Below are positions 23,888 to 32,556 of a DNA stretch of 64,000 bases, in pieces. The stretch spans positions 1-64,000 of the forward strand of contig JAOUMR010000007.1 in NCBI GenBank assembly GCA_029881435.1, in the 5' to 3' direction. The DNA comes from Nitrospira sp. Its GTDB lineage: Bacteria > Nitrospirota > Nitrospiria > Nitrospirales > Nitrospiraceae. Made by a program: the position numbers and the translations under genes. The notes beneath the pieces are model-generated. The model saw only the letters and a list, made by a program, of their open reading frames with translations, made no database searches and was not told where the DNA came from. The first letter of the stretch is position 1. Each line of letters begins with the position of its first letter.

Positions 23888-26500
23888 TTACTCTTCCCTC
23901 AATCCATCCACAATAGGTTGTCGAGCTGCCCACCTGGCTGGGAAATACCCTGCCACCAGCGTTGCAACTGCTGCCAACGATACCGCTTGGATCAGCGACC
24001 CGAGGGGAACAATCATCTGGATCGTCCAACCAAATGATTGTCGATTGATCACCTTGATCAATAAGAGCGAGAGCAGGCCACCGCCGAGGAGTCCTAAAAC
24101 AGTTCCGATCGTACCAAGGTAGGCCGCCTCCCACAGCACGAGCTGGCGAATTTGTGTTGCGCTGCCGCCAATGGCGCGCAAGGTCGCAAACTCCCGGCGT
24201 CGTTCGAGGACGGAGGTGATCAGGGTGTTCACGATCCCAAGCATGGCAATCACAACGGCGATGGCCTCCAAGACATAGGTCAGGAAAAAGGTGCGATCGA
24301 AGATGTCAAGAATTTCCTTCCGCAATTCAACATTGCTGATGACGAGTGGCGGAAGGCCACCATTGGTAGAGGGGCTCAACTGTTCGGTCATCTGTTCCCT
24401 CACGCGATCGAGGTTCGTTCCATCTCGCAAATACACTGGGAACACGGTGACGAGGTCATCGTGCCAGAGCGATTGATAGAGCGCCCGATCCATGAGTAGC
24501 TTGCCTCCATCGGTCGAATAGTCATAAAACACGGCCACAATCGGAAATCGCCGAGGGCCGCTGGGCGTCATGACTTCGAGCGTGGAACCTTCCTGTACCT
24601 CAAGCCGGTTCGCCAACACTTCTGACACAAGGAGGCCGCCGATATCCGCGGCTCGATTGAGCTGTTCAGACGAGTCACCGCTCCGTACGAGATAACGGCT
24701 CCATTGTGCATGCAACCGCAAATCCCTGGAGACGACAGCCACACGTTGTCCCTTCACTTGAATCCGCACATCGCGGTAACTATCGACTGCGGCAACATCA
24801 GGAACGGACGCAAGGATGCTCATCCACCCGGACGGCAGGCTTCGTCCCGTGGTTCCTATTTCAGTTCCACGTAACCACATCGAGGGAGCTACGACCACAT
24901 CCGCTATCACCGTGTCCGTGACCCAAATCTCCACCGTATGACGAAAACTTCGCACCATAACTAACACCCCGATCATGATCGCGAGTCCAACCATGAAGGC
25001 GGAAACCGTGACCCCGTTGCGGCCAGGATTGCGAGCGGCATGCTCCACCGCGATACCTCTCATCACTCCACGCGCACCAAATTCTCGACCCATATATCGA
25101 TGCCGACGCCATCCGGTGACACCGATCGGAGCCAAACAGGCCAATCCAGCCAACAAGCATAACGTTGCCGCATATCCCAAGACGGGAACCCCACCAATAG
25201 GTCCTGGCCAACTCAACAATCCAGCGACTACGAGTAACGCCAAACCCACCACAGCAAGCACTCCTACACGGACTTGTTGGCTTGCTTCATAGTCACCAGG
25301 AGCGAGGGCTCGCACTGTTGTCGTACGACTCGCGTCCAAACTTGGACCGATGGCACCGATCATGGATATCACACATCCAATCATGATCCCTTCACCCACG
25401 ATCCTCCAAAACTGATCTGTCCAGAGCAGGTCACTCCCGCCAGTTCCAACCGAAACATAGAGATCAGAAATCGTTCGCCCGAGTAGTGTGATCAGTTCTT
25501 GAGCCAGCACCATCCCTGCTGCACTGCCGAGGATTCCTCCTACGAACCCATATAGTCCAGCTTCTAGTAAGAACAGGGATGCGACCTTGGATTGAGTCAT
25601 CCCGATTGCCCGATAGACTCCAATTTCCCGTCTCCGTTGGGCGACGGAAAATGCCATCGTGTTGTAGATGAGAAACATGCCGACTAACAGCCCGACCCAG
25701 CTCAGAACCGTTAAATTAAGTCGGAAGGCTCGTAACATTTGTTCAACTTGGCTGGTTCGAGTGGCAGGCCGCTCGCTGGTCAGATGAGGGGGGAGGATCG
25801 CTCGTATCCTTGCTCCAATTTCTTCAACAGGTATGTCGGCATCGGTAACAAGATCGATCCGATCGACCTTCCCAACCATACCAAATGCAATCTGTGCGGC
25901 TGCGATGTCCATAACAGCCAAGCGTTCCCATGACGACCTGCGCACGGATTGACCTCGAAGAATCCCGGCAACCCGGCAGCTGAGATGCCCTGTCCCAATG
26001 AGAAGATCGATGTGGTCTCCGACTGAAACATGCCACTCGGTCGCCAATGCCTCTCCTAAATAGACGGCCTGCGGATCGATCATGCTCAACAGTTGGTTTT
26101 CCGTCGCTTCTTGGTTTACCTGAAAGCCTCGTGTATGGAATTCTTCCAGAAGGTCCAACCCGATCACTTGGATGGCCTGGCCCGGCTGATTCTCCTTCAT
26201 CCGCACTGCTGTTTGTAAAATGACCGGAGATGCTGAAGTCACACCGGCGACCATCCGCACAGAGGGCACTATCTGTTCATCGAGTCCCGTCTCATCTCCT
26301 GACACTTCCAACGTGGTGGGACCTGCCACGGTAAGGACAGTCTGTTCGAATGAACGTAGAACATCGACATTTGCCGTTCGTACAGCAACAGAGGCCGACA
26401 CTCCCAAAGACACACCGATAATGGTCAGGAACGTCCGTAACGGCCACTGTCGGAGATGAGAGAGGAGGATAAGGGCGATAATCTTCACGAATGTGGGCAT
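23888..26500 (-). CDS. FtsX-type ABC transporter permease
   Basis: An 870-residue permease with two FtsX units: an N-terminal anchor helix (about 20-40), a periplasmic domain, three helices at about 270-400, further helices near 420-510, a second periplasmic domain and three C-terminal helices with the FtsX signature RRREFATLRAIGGSATQIRQ. This layout matches the LolC/MacB-like permeases moving lipids or lipoproteins. Its likely ATPase is encoded at 27858-28559 on the same strand, separated from it by pyrD and by a convergent luxR-type gene. Confidence 0.88.
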   Translation of the reverse strand: MPTFVKIIALILLSHLRQWPLRTFLTIIGVSLGVSASVAVRTANVDVLRSFEQTVLTVAGPTTLEVSGDETGLDEQIVPSVRMVAGVTSASPVILQTAVRMKENQPGQAIQVIGLDLLEEFHTRGFQVNQEATENQLLSMIDPQAVYLGEALATEWHVSVGDHIDLLIGTGHLSCRVAGILRGQSVRRSSWERLAVMDIAAAQIAFGMVGKVDRIDLVTDADIPVEEIGARIRAILPPHLTSERPATRTSQVEQMLRAFRLNLTVLSWVGLLVGMFLIYNTMAFSVAQRRREIGVYRAIGMTQSKVASLFLLEAGLYGFVGGILGSAAGMVLAQELITLLGRTISDLYVSVGTGGSDLLWTDQFWRIVGEGIMIGCVISMIGAIGPSLDASRTTTVRALAPGDYEASQQVRVGVLAVVGLALLVVAGLLSWPGPIGGVPVLGYAATLCLLAGLACLAPIGVTGWRRHRYMGREFGARGVMRGIAVEHAARNPGRNGVTVSAFMVGLAIMIGVLVMVRSFRHTVEIWVTDTVIADVVVAPSMWLRGTEIGTTGRSLPSGWMSILASVPDVAAVDSYRDVRIQVKGQRVAVVSRDLRLHAQWSRYLVRSGDSSEQLNRAADIGGLLVSEVLANRLEVQEGSTLEVMTPSGPRRFPIVAVFYDYSTDGGKLLMDRALYQSLWHDDLVTVFPVYLRDGTNLDRVREQMTEQLSPSTNGGLPPLVISNVELRKEILDIFDRTFFLTYVLEAIAVVIAMLGIVNTLITSVLERRREFATLRAIGGSATQIRQLVLWEAAYLGTIGTVLGLLGGGLLSLLLIKVINRQSFGWTIQMIVPLGSLIQAVSLAAVATLVAGYFPARWAARQPIVDGLREE

Positions 26501-26653
26501 TTACCTTGAGGAAAACGACGCGTACCGCAATGGATGCATTTGACACTTCATATGGCATAAAGGTCGAATATGATTCGACGCATTTTTTCAGTTTGGTTTA
26601 CACAATTCCCATCATTTGCTAGACTTACAACGAATAGCGATAAAGGAGCACCG

Positions 26654-26932
26654 ATGAAAAAGCCTAACCGTGTTGCGCCACGTCGACTCAAGCGGGCAGA
26701 TCGCCGCCTCAAAACCACGCCACACATTACACCCCGACAACGTGAAATCTTGCGGTTGGTCGCGCTTGGCTATACCAATCGTGAGATTGCTGGGTCCCTG
26801 AAAATCAGTGTCCGGACCGTTGAAGTTCATCGCTTCAACTTGATGCACCGGCTCAATGTTCGGAACGTTGCCCAACTTCTCCGTCAAGCCCTTCACGAGA
26901 AGCTGTTGCCTCGTAACTTCAGCGCCAAGTAA
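26654..26932 (+). CDS. LuxR-type HTH protein without a receiver
   Basis: A 92-residue protein consisting of a basic N-terminus and a GerE/LuxR HTH: ITPRQREILRLVALGYTNRE, then RTVEVHRFNLMHRLNVRN. The ATG at 26654 follows AAAGGAG; an upstream in-frame start lacks one. There is no receiver or ligand domain, so it would bind DNA constitutively or be controlled by abundance. Its stop is 2 nt from the convergent pyrD stop. Confidence 0.88.
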   Translation: MKKPNRVAPRRLKRADRRLKTTPHITPRQREILRLVALGYTNREIAGSLKISVRTVEVHRFNLMHRLNVRNVAQLLRQALHEKLLPRNFSAK

Positions 26933-26934
26933 CG

Positions 26935-27864
26935 TCAGAGTTCTTTGAGCCGTCCTCGACACTCCTGAATCGACTGGTATCCCTTCCGACTCAACACCGC
27001 GCTCAGCTCCGCTTCAAGTCGTCTGAATGTGTCCAGCCCTTCTTCAACAAGCACCGTACCGACCTGGACGGCCGACGCACCACACAAGACGTGTTCAAAT
27101 GCATCAACTCCCTCAACAATTCCACCGGTGCCGATGATTGGCATCCTACCTTCAAAGAGCGTATAGAACGCACGGACATTTGCCAACGCTACCGGCTTGA
27201 TGATTCGCCCGCCTACTCCGCCGAATCCACCTTTCGGCTTAATGACGACGGTTTCTCGCTCTGGGTCGACCACCAGTCCATTACCCACCGAATTAATTAA
27301 GTTCAGAAAGTCGACGTCGCAACGTCTGAGCACCGCTCCCATCACGTCATGATGCACTGGATCAAAGTATGGAGGGAGCTTGACACCCATCGGCACCGTA
27401 ATTTTAGGTCGCACTTTCTTCAGAAGTCGCTCGGAGGCTTCTGGATCGTAACCAATCTGGGGTTTACCTGGAATATTTGGGCAAGAAAGATTCACTTCAA
27501 TAAGGTCAGGACCGGCTGCATTGATGAGTTCGGCGATCGCGGGAAAGTCGTCCTCCCCAAGTCCTGCCACACTCGCGATGACGGGCTTTCCAAATCGTTT
27601 CAGTTGGGGAATCAATTCGGCATAGGCCTTGTAGCCGAGATTAGGAAGCCCCATCGAATTGATTGATCCACCGAAAAATCCATGATACCGAGGCTCAGGG
27701 TTGCCTCGACGGGGTTCGATTGTCATCGACTTGGTCACAATCGCCCCGGCACCGGACTTGCCCAGGGCCTCGAGTTCTTCCCGAGTCACACACAGAGCTC
27801 CAGCGGCGTTCATGAAACAGCTCGGAAACGTCACCCCAGCGATCGTCGTGGACAAGTTCACCAT
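26935..27864 (-). CDS. pyrD: Dihydroorotate dehydrogenase, class 1A-like
   Basis: A 309-residue FMN enzyme of pyrimidine synthesis. The catalytic Cys is in VNLSCPNIPGKPQ and the FMN region has NSVGNGLVVDPE and KGGFGGVGGRIIKPVALANV. These match the cytosolic class 1A enzymes, which use fumarate as electron acceptor, rather than class 1B, which need PyrK. No pyrK is adjacent. The start overlaps the end of the ABC ATPase gene by 7 nt. Confidence 0.9.
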   Translation of the reverse strand: MVNLSTTIAGVTFPSCFMNAAGALCVTREELEALGKSGAGAIVTKSMTIEPRRGNPEPRYHGFFGGSINSMGLPNLGYKAYAELIPQLKRFGKPVIASVAGLGEDDFPAIAELINAAGPDLIEVNLSCPNIPGKPQIGYDPEASERLLKKVRPKITVPMGVKLPPYFDPVHHDVMGAVLRRCDVDFLNLINSVGNGLVVDPERETVVIKPKGGFGGVGGRIIKPVALANVRAFYTLFEGRMPIIGTGGIVEGVDAFEHVLCGASAVQVGTVLVEEGLDTFRRLEAELSAVLSRKGYQSIQECRGRLKEL

Positions 27865-28559
27865 GACGCCACCAAGCCAGCCTCACGAGGGGTGCGTGAA
27901 ATTAATTGCCCATCCCGTATCGTCCATGTGTAATCACCCTTTTGAGCTGCCTGCGAGCTATGTGTAACCAAGAGTACGGTTTGCCCCCCGGAGGTCGCCA
28001 GGCCCCGAATTAATGCCATAATGTCTGCTCCTTGGTGGGAGTCGATATTCCCCGTCGGTTCATCGGCTAGGAGGAGTCGTGGTCGATGGGCCAATGCTCT
28101 CGCAATAGCGACGCGTTGTTGTTCTCCGCCGGAAAGTTCCGCTGGCCGGTGCTGACGTCTGTGCGTCATACCCACACGTTCCAACATTTCGTCTACTCGT
28201 GTACTGATGTCCCGTCCTTGGTCTCCACGCAACATCAAAGGCAGTGCGATGTTTTCTTCAGCCGTTAAGCCATAAACGAGATGGAAGGCTTGAAAGACTA
28301 TGCCAATGGTTTCACGCCTAATCTTGGTCCATTCAAAACTGGTCAGAGTTGTCGTCGATCGTCCATCGAGCACAATTTCCCCTGAGGTCGGCATATCCAA
28401 GCCGGCCACGAGGTTCAGGAGGGTACTTTTTCCACATCCGCTGGGTCCCACAAATGAACAAAATTCTCCGTGTTTGATCTCCAAATTCACGTCCTGTAAG
28501 GCCGTGACCATGGTCTCCCCACGGGCATAGGATTTACACAGGTGTCTCAGCGTGACCAT
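27858..28559 (-). CDS. ABC transporter ATP-binding protein (LolD/MacB type)
   Basis: A 233-residue ATPase with Walker [11 protein letters not shown]-loop [10 protein letters not shown], signature [15 protein letters not shown], Walker [14 protein letters not shown] and switch His in LVTHSSQA. This subfamily pairs with FtsX-type permeases, so the 870-residue permease 1.4 kb downstream is the expected partner. pyrD overlaps its end. Confidence 0.92.
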   Translation of the reverse strand: MVTLRHLCKSYARGETMVTALQDVNLEIKHGEFCSFVGPSGCGKSTLLNLVAGLDMPTSGEIVLDGRSTTTLTSFEWTKIRRETIGIVFQAFHLVYGLTAEENIALPLMLRGDQGRDISTRVDEMLERVGMTHRRQHRPAELSGGEQQRVAIARALAHRPRLLLADEPTGNIDSHQGADIMALIRGLATSGGQTVLLVTHSSQAAQKGDYTWTIRDGQLISRTPREAGLVASW

Positions 28560-28704
28560 AAGATGCCCACTCGCAAGCGACTCCCCTTTATTGGTCTAAG
28601 TGTTCGCATTCCTATAACATAACGAATCAAAGAGCGACAACCTTGACAGCCGCAGGCACTTCACCATAAAGAAAGAACGAAAGCGAACTCAGCAAGGTCA
28701 GGTC

Positions 28705-29520
28705 ATGGCTAACCGTCTCGCAGAATGGATGCCAGGTCTCATACGTCGCACGATACGGCTTGTGCTGCCGGCCCATTGCTCGATCTGTGGGTCCCCGCTG
28801 ACCGACGATCCAACTCCTCATTTTTGTGCCGATTGCTGGAGCACGATCGCATTGATGCCAGCCGCTCGATGCGCACGATGCGACCGCCCCTTTCTATCTG
28901 CCATTGCCACTGCGTACAGCCCGAACCATGTCTGCCACACCTGCGTGCAGCATCCCCCTTCGTACACGAGAGCGTGGACTCTCTACCCCTACATGACGCC
29001 ACTCCGCGACGCAATCTGTTTATTCAAGTATCGAGGCAAGGTTTCGCTAGCATCTCCTCTTGCAACCCTTATGGTTGAACGACTTCCGCTGCTCGATCAC
29101 GTGAGTGTGATCATGCCGGTTCCATTGCATAGTGAAAGGCTTCGTCAGCGGGAATTTAATCAATCGTTGTTACTTGCTGATCAGATCGGGCGCGTCTTGG
29201 GCATACCCATCTCGTACACCAATCTGATACGAACCACTCCTTCCCCAGCCCAAACATCACTTTCCCGAAAAAGTCGGGTCAAAAACCTTCGTCGAGCATT
29301 TGCCGTGCGATACCCCGATGAGATCAGGAAGCAACGCGTTCTGCTCATCGACGATGTCTTCACGACCGGCACGACGGTCAACGAATGTGCCAAGTCATTG
29401 CGCAAGGCCGGTTCGTCCGATGTACTCGTGCTAACCTTAGGACGCACCCTGGATCCGGATCTTGTTCCAGACCGTATCCATGCTCACCCCCAATCCCATT
29501 TTGAACTATTCGGAGTATGA
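28705..29520 (+). CDS. comF: ComF-family phosphoribosyltransferase-like protein
   Basis: A 271-residue ComF protein, needed for natural transformation where tested. The N-terminal zinc ribbons CSICG...CADC and CARC...CHTC are followed by a phosphoribosyltransferase fold with PVPLHSERLRQREFNQSLLL and the PRPP loop VLLIDDVFTTGTT. The stop is 4 nt before the FmdB-like ORF. Other competence genes are not in the window. Confidence 0.9.
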   Translation: MANRLAEWMPGLIRRTIRLVLPAHCSICGSPLTDDPTPHFCADCWSTIALMPAARCARCDRPFLSAIATAYSPNHVCHTCVQHPPSYTRAWTLYPYMTPLRDAICLFKYRGKVSLASPLATLMVERLPLLDHVSVIMPVPLHSERLRQREFNQSLLLADQIGRVLGIPISYTNLIRTTPSPAQTSLSRKSRVKNLRRAFAVRYPDEIRKQRVLLIDDVFTTGTTVNECAKSLRKAGSSDVLVLTLGRTLDPDLVPDRIHAHPQSHFELFGV

Positions 29521-29524
29521 AGCT

Positions 29525-29869
29525 ATGCCGATCTATGAGTACGTATGCGGGGAGTGCCATCGGCGAAGTTCCATCCTGGTACTGAACTCACGTCAACTCG
29601 GTTCGGTTCGTTGCCGACACTGCGGCGGCTCGAAGATGGAGCGGCTCCTGTCGAGATTTGCCTCTCCTAAATCAGAAGAGACCCGGCTTGAATCGCTTAT
29701 GGATCCAACCAACATTGGCAACCTCGACGAGAATGATCCGAAGAGCGTCGCCCGCATGATGAAGAAGATGGGTGAAGATATGGGAGAAGACACCAGTGAT
29801 ATAGAAGAGGCCCTGCTGGCTGAGACCAGTGAGGGTGAGGAGACAAGCGACCAAACAGACGGTCTTTGA
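29525..29869 (+). CDS. FmdB-family zinc-ribbon protein
   Basis: A 114-residue protein starting MPIYEYVCGECHRRSSI, the standard FmdB start, with a second CRHCG pair about 25 residues later, making one zinc ribbon. The C-terminal half is a Met/Asp/Glu-rich acidic tail. The ATG at 29525 is 4 nt after the comF stop, so it is cotranscribed with comF. FmdB proteins are proposed regulators; the role is uncertain. Confidence 0.88.
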   Translation: MPIYEYVCGECHRRSSILVLNSRQLGSVRCRHCGGSKMERLLSRFASPKSEETRLESLMDPTNIGNLDENDPKSVARMMKKMGEDMGEDTSDIEEALLAETSEGEETSDQTDGL

Positions 29870-29892
29870 CATATACTGTCATATACTTTTGC

Positions 29893-29920
29893 TTGACATT
29901 TCCACGATGATATCTAGAAT
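29893..29920 (+). promoter_or_regulatory. Promoter of the HTH-mraZ unit
   Basis: TTGACA (29893-29898, all six consensus bases), 16-nt spacer, TAGAAT (29915-29920). Transcription would begin near 29927. Confidence 0.7.
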
Positions 29921-29975
29921 ACGCACAAGAGTGGAGGTGTTGTGCGTCTTCCTGGCCCAGGTACGAGATGGAGTC

Positions 29976-30173
29976 ATGCCCAGTTCTTCAAAAAGCGAAC
30001 TGATGACGGCAATAGAAACGTGCCGTTACCTCAAAATCACCCAGCGCACCCTCTATCGATATTTGCGAGGTCGCCAGATTCCTGCCTTCAAACTTGGAAA
30101 AGAATGGCGATTTGTGCGTTCTGACTTAGAGCAGTGGATACGAGACCGAACCAGAACCTCTCTGAGCTCCTAA
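29976..30173 (+). CDS. Excisionase/MerR-like HTH DNA-binding protein
   Basis: A single HTH_17 domain, about 65 residues from the ATG at 29976: AIETCRYLKITQRTLYRYLR, then GRQIPAFKLGKEWRFVRSDL. These are AlpA/excisionase-type winged helices; many chromosomal copies are ordinary regulators. A longer open frame extends upstream, but the promoter at 29893-29920 argues for this start or one close by. It is 14 nt upstream of mraZ, and no integrase is nearby. Confidence 0.8.
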   Translation: MPSSSKSELMTAIETCRYLKITQRTLYRYLRGRQIPAFKLGKEWRFVRSDLEQWIRDRTRTSLSS

Positions 30174-30187
30174 AGTAGGTTATCAAG

Positions 30188-30628
30188 ATGTTTGCTGGTG
30201 AGTACCTTTGCAAGCTCGATGAAAAGGGACGCTTCATCGTCCCGTCCCCCATCCGTGAGCAAATTGAGGCCGATGGGGAAGCCGTGATGTTTCTCAAAGG
30301 TCCAGAACAATCCTTATTGCTCTATTCGACGAAGGAATGGGAGAAGGTCCTCGAGCGAACCCGAACCTCCTTGGATGAAGATCAGAGCCGCCTCTTCATG
30401 CACTTTGTGGTGTCCGAGGCCGGATCATCCGACATCGATAAAACAGGGCGGATTCTGATTCCAGGCCGTTTGCGGAAGCTGGTACCGGTCGATGAAGATC
30501 AGGAAATCATACTCGTCGGACTCTATCATCGAATGGAAATTTGGAATCCAAGCGACTGGCGTCGGTATATCGCTCGTACGGAAGACCGGTACGAACAAAA
30601 CATGGCAAAGATCCAGAACCTCCTCTAG
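30188..30628 (+). CDS. mraZ: MraZ transcriptional regulator
   Basis: A 146-residue MraZ with both SpoVT-AbrB-like halves and their DxxxR motifs (LDEKGRFIVPSPIR; IDKTGRILIPGRLR). MraZ normally heads the dcw division and cell-wall cluster and represses it, but here no mraW/rsmH, ftsL, ftsI or mur gene follows. It is tied to an HTH gene upstream and rusA 9 nt downstream, so its regulon must lie elsewhere. Confidence 0.95.
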   Translation: MFAGEYLCKLDEKGRFIVPSPIREQIEADGEAVMFLKGPEQSLLLYSTKEWEKVLERTRTSLDEDQSRLFMHFVVSEAGSSDIDKTGRILIPGRLRKLVPVDEDQEIILVGLYHRMEIWNPSDWRRYIARTEDRYEQNMAKIQNLL

Positions 30629-30637
30629 TTTGGCCCC

Positions 30638-31225
30638 ATGCCATCCAACCGACTTCGCCGTCATTACCGATTCCCGAAATTACCCTGTCGTACTGTTTCT
30701 CACGGAAACAATGGCGAGGTTGCACCTGCATCGACCGCGCGCCCAGCTGTCCAGGAGGCAGTCAGGTTTGATCGGACACCCTCAAGAACCGCCCTCGTGA
30801 AGACATTCCAACCACCTCTCGTCAGGTCAGACGCTCTCACGGTCAGCCTTCCTGTTCCTCCCAGCATCAACCATCAGTATGCGACCGTGAACGGACGTCG
30901 TTTACTATCCTCTGCTGGACGCGCTTATAAAATACAGGTCGGTCAACAAGTGTGGCTTGCACTAGCACAATCCCCGGCCAGGCTCCTGCTTCAAGATCGG
31001 CTTCAATCTGGACCGCTGGTCATCTCTATCAGATTCTTCTTTGCCTCCTCATTACGCCGTGATCTCGACGGAGGCCTTAAAATCACTCAAGATGCCGTAT
31101 GCGAAGGCCTCGGTATTAACGATAACCGGATCGTCGAAACCCATCTCTACAAACATGTCGATAAGGCAAACCCTCGCATTGAACTTTCCCTGTCGACCCT
31201 TTCTCCCTTAGCCCCCTCGACCTAA
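30638..31225 (+). CDS. rusA: RusA-family Holliday junction resolvase
   Basis: RusA-family endonuclease: PPSINHQYATVNGRRLLSS near residue 73 and the metal-binding acidic cluster RRDLDGGLKITQDAVCEGLG, then INDNRIVETHLYKHVDK. The domain occupies residues 65-185; the first 60 residues are low-complexity and a GTG at 30797 is an alternative start. RusA is mostly found in phages, but no other phage gene is nearby. It follows mraZ by 9 nt. Confidence 0.85.
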   Translation: MPSNRLRRHYRFPKLPCRTVSHGNNGEVAPASTARPAVQEAVRFDRTPSRTALVKTFQPPLVRSDALTVSLPVPPSINHQYATVNGRRLLSSAGRAYKIQVGQQVWLALAQSPARLLLQDRLQSGPLVISIRFFFASSLRRDLDGGLKITQDAVCEGLGINDNRIVETHLYKHVDKANPRIELSLSTLSPLAPST

Positions 31226-31326
31226 CTACGGATTTCGACAATCGCCCAACTACAGTTCTCTCTCGTTCTTTCCGATACTTAGAGGACTTATTATTTCGCC
31301 TGGTTACACTCACGACCTGGGCTCCC

Positions 31327-32529
31327 ATGGCAACTACGCGCATCTCGATCACTAACCTGCAGATCGGAATGTACGTCTCCGCGCTCGATCTCCCTTGGTA
31401 TCGTTCTCCATTCCTCCGCCACTCATTTCTCGTGGAGCGTCCTTCTCAAATTGACAAATTAGTTCGAGCAGGAGTCAGAATGGTCGTTATCGATCTCGAC
31501 CGTGGGATCGCCCCACACGCACAGCATGACGCGACTACAACGGTATCGGCTACAGCCCATGCATCATCGATTCCGGTCCAAACAACACTCAAGTCCTTAG
31601 CTCAGTTGAATGAAGAATACGCACAGGCAAAGCTAGCTAAGCAACAATTGACTCAGGCTGTCCAATCTGTTTTCACGACCATATCCCAAACCGGAACGGT
31701 CAATACGCAGCAGGCCTCCGAAGCCGTCCAAGAAATCACCATCGTCACGAGAACCCTCACACACTCATCCCTTTTCATTGCCCTAAGCCAGAATCAACCA
31801 GGTGATTCGAGGCTGAGCCAACATGCTCTCACAACCTGCACACTATCACTCATCCTTGGGCAAGCACGCCAATTCAATCCGCTGGAACTGCAGGAACTTG
31901 CCACTGCTGCTCTGCTACACGACATCGGGCTCTTGGAGATTCGGCCAGCCATCTGGAAGCGAGCCCACACCGTGTCCGGCCTTTCTCAGGCTGAGAAGTA
32001 TGAATTTGAGACTCATCCCAATCGAGGGGTTCTTACATTACAACGACGAGGAGGGTTTGACCCGTCCGTCCTTCATCTTGTTGCCAATCATCATGCCTAC
32101 CTCGACGACAGTGGGTATCCCAAAGTAGCGCGTGGGGAGTTTACCTCCGACCGCACTCGCATCCTCATGGTCGTTGACCGATACGATGAATTGCTCACTG
32201 GGTTTGGAGGGAACACCCCACTGACGCCACATCAAACATTCCAACGCCTTTATCATGACTCACAGAAAGGCAAACTTGATCAAGGAATCGTCTCGACTTT
32301 TATCGGGTTGATAGGAATCTATCCAGTTCATAGCCACGTCCGACTCAACACACAGGAGTTGGCGGTCGTCACTGAACTCAATCCGACACAATTGCATCAA
32401 CCCATCATCACGATCACTCATCAATCAGGAGGAGAGAAATATTCCGATCCTTTTGTTGTGGATCTCTCACATCAAATGGATGCATCCCAAGCGCGAGCGA
32501 TCGAGACCATCATCCCACCGAACAGCTGA
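31327..32529 (+). CDS. DUF3391/HD-GYP protein with altered active site
   Basis: A 400-residue protein with an N-terminal DUF3391 domain (ITNLQIGMYVSALDLPW, about 7-60) and an HD-GYP phosphodiesterase fold. The HD pair is present at H198-D199, but the lysine of the HDIGK motif is Leu202, and the second motif reads HHAYLDDSGYP (255-265) rather than HHE-x-x-DGSGYP. The later VVDRYDELLT Asp is kept. Cyclic-di-GMP hydrolysis may be lost or weak; it may act as a sensor. A canonical relative lies at 60068-61288. Confidence 0.87.
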   Translation: MATTRISITNLQIGMYVSALDLPWYRSPFLRHSFLVERPSQIDKLVRAGVRMVVIDLDRGIAPHAQHDATTTVSATAHASSIPVQTTLKSLAQLNEEYAQAKLAKQQLTQAVQSVFTTISQTGTVNTQQASEAVQEITIVTRTLTHSSLFIALSQNQPGDSRLSQHALTTCTLSLILGQARQFNPLELQELATAALLHDIGLLEIRPAIWKRAHTVSGLSQAEKYEFETHPNRGVLTLQRRGGFDPSVLHLVANHHAYLDDSGYPKVARGEFTSDRTRILMVVDRYDELLTGFGGNTPLTPHQTFQRLYHDSQKGKLDQGIVSTFIGLIGIYPVHSHVRLNTQELAVVTELNPTQLHQPIITITHQSGGEKYSDPFVVDLSHQMDASQARAIETIIPPNS

Positions 32530-32556
32530 TGGGTGAATCCTTCCTGTGCCGTATCT

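Noticed and set aside
29976-31225. Prophage, suggested by an excisionase-like HTH protein next to RusA
   Set aside because: No integrase, terminase, capsid or lysis gene is present, and mraZ lies between the two; both families have chromosomal members.
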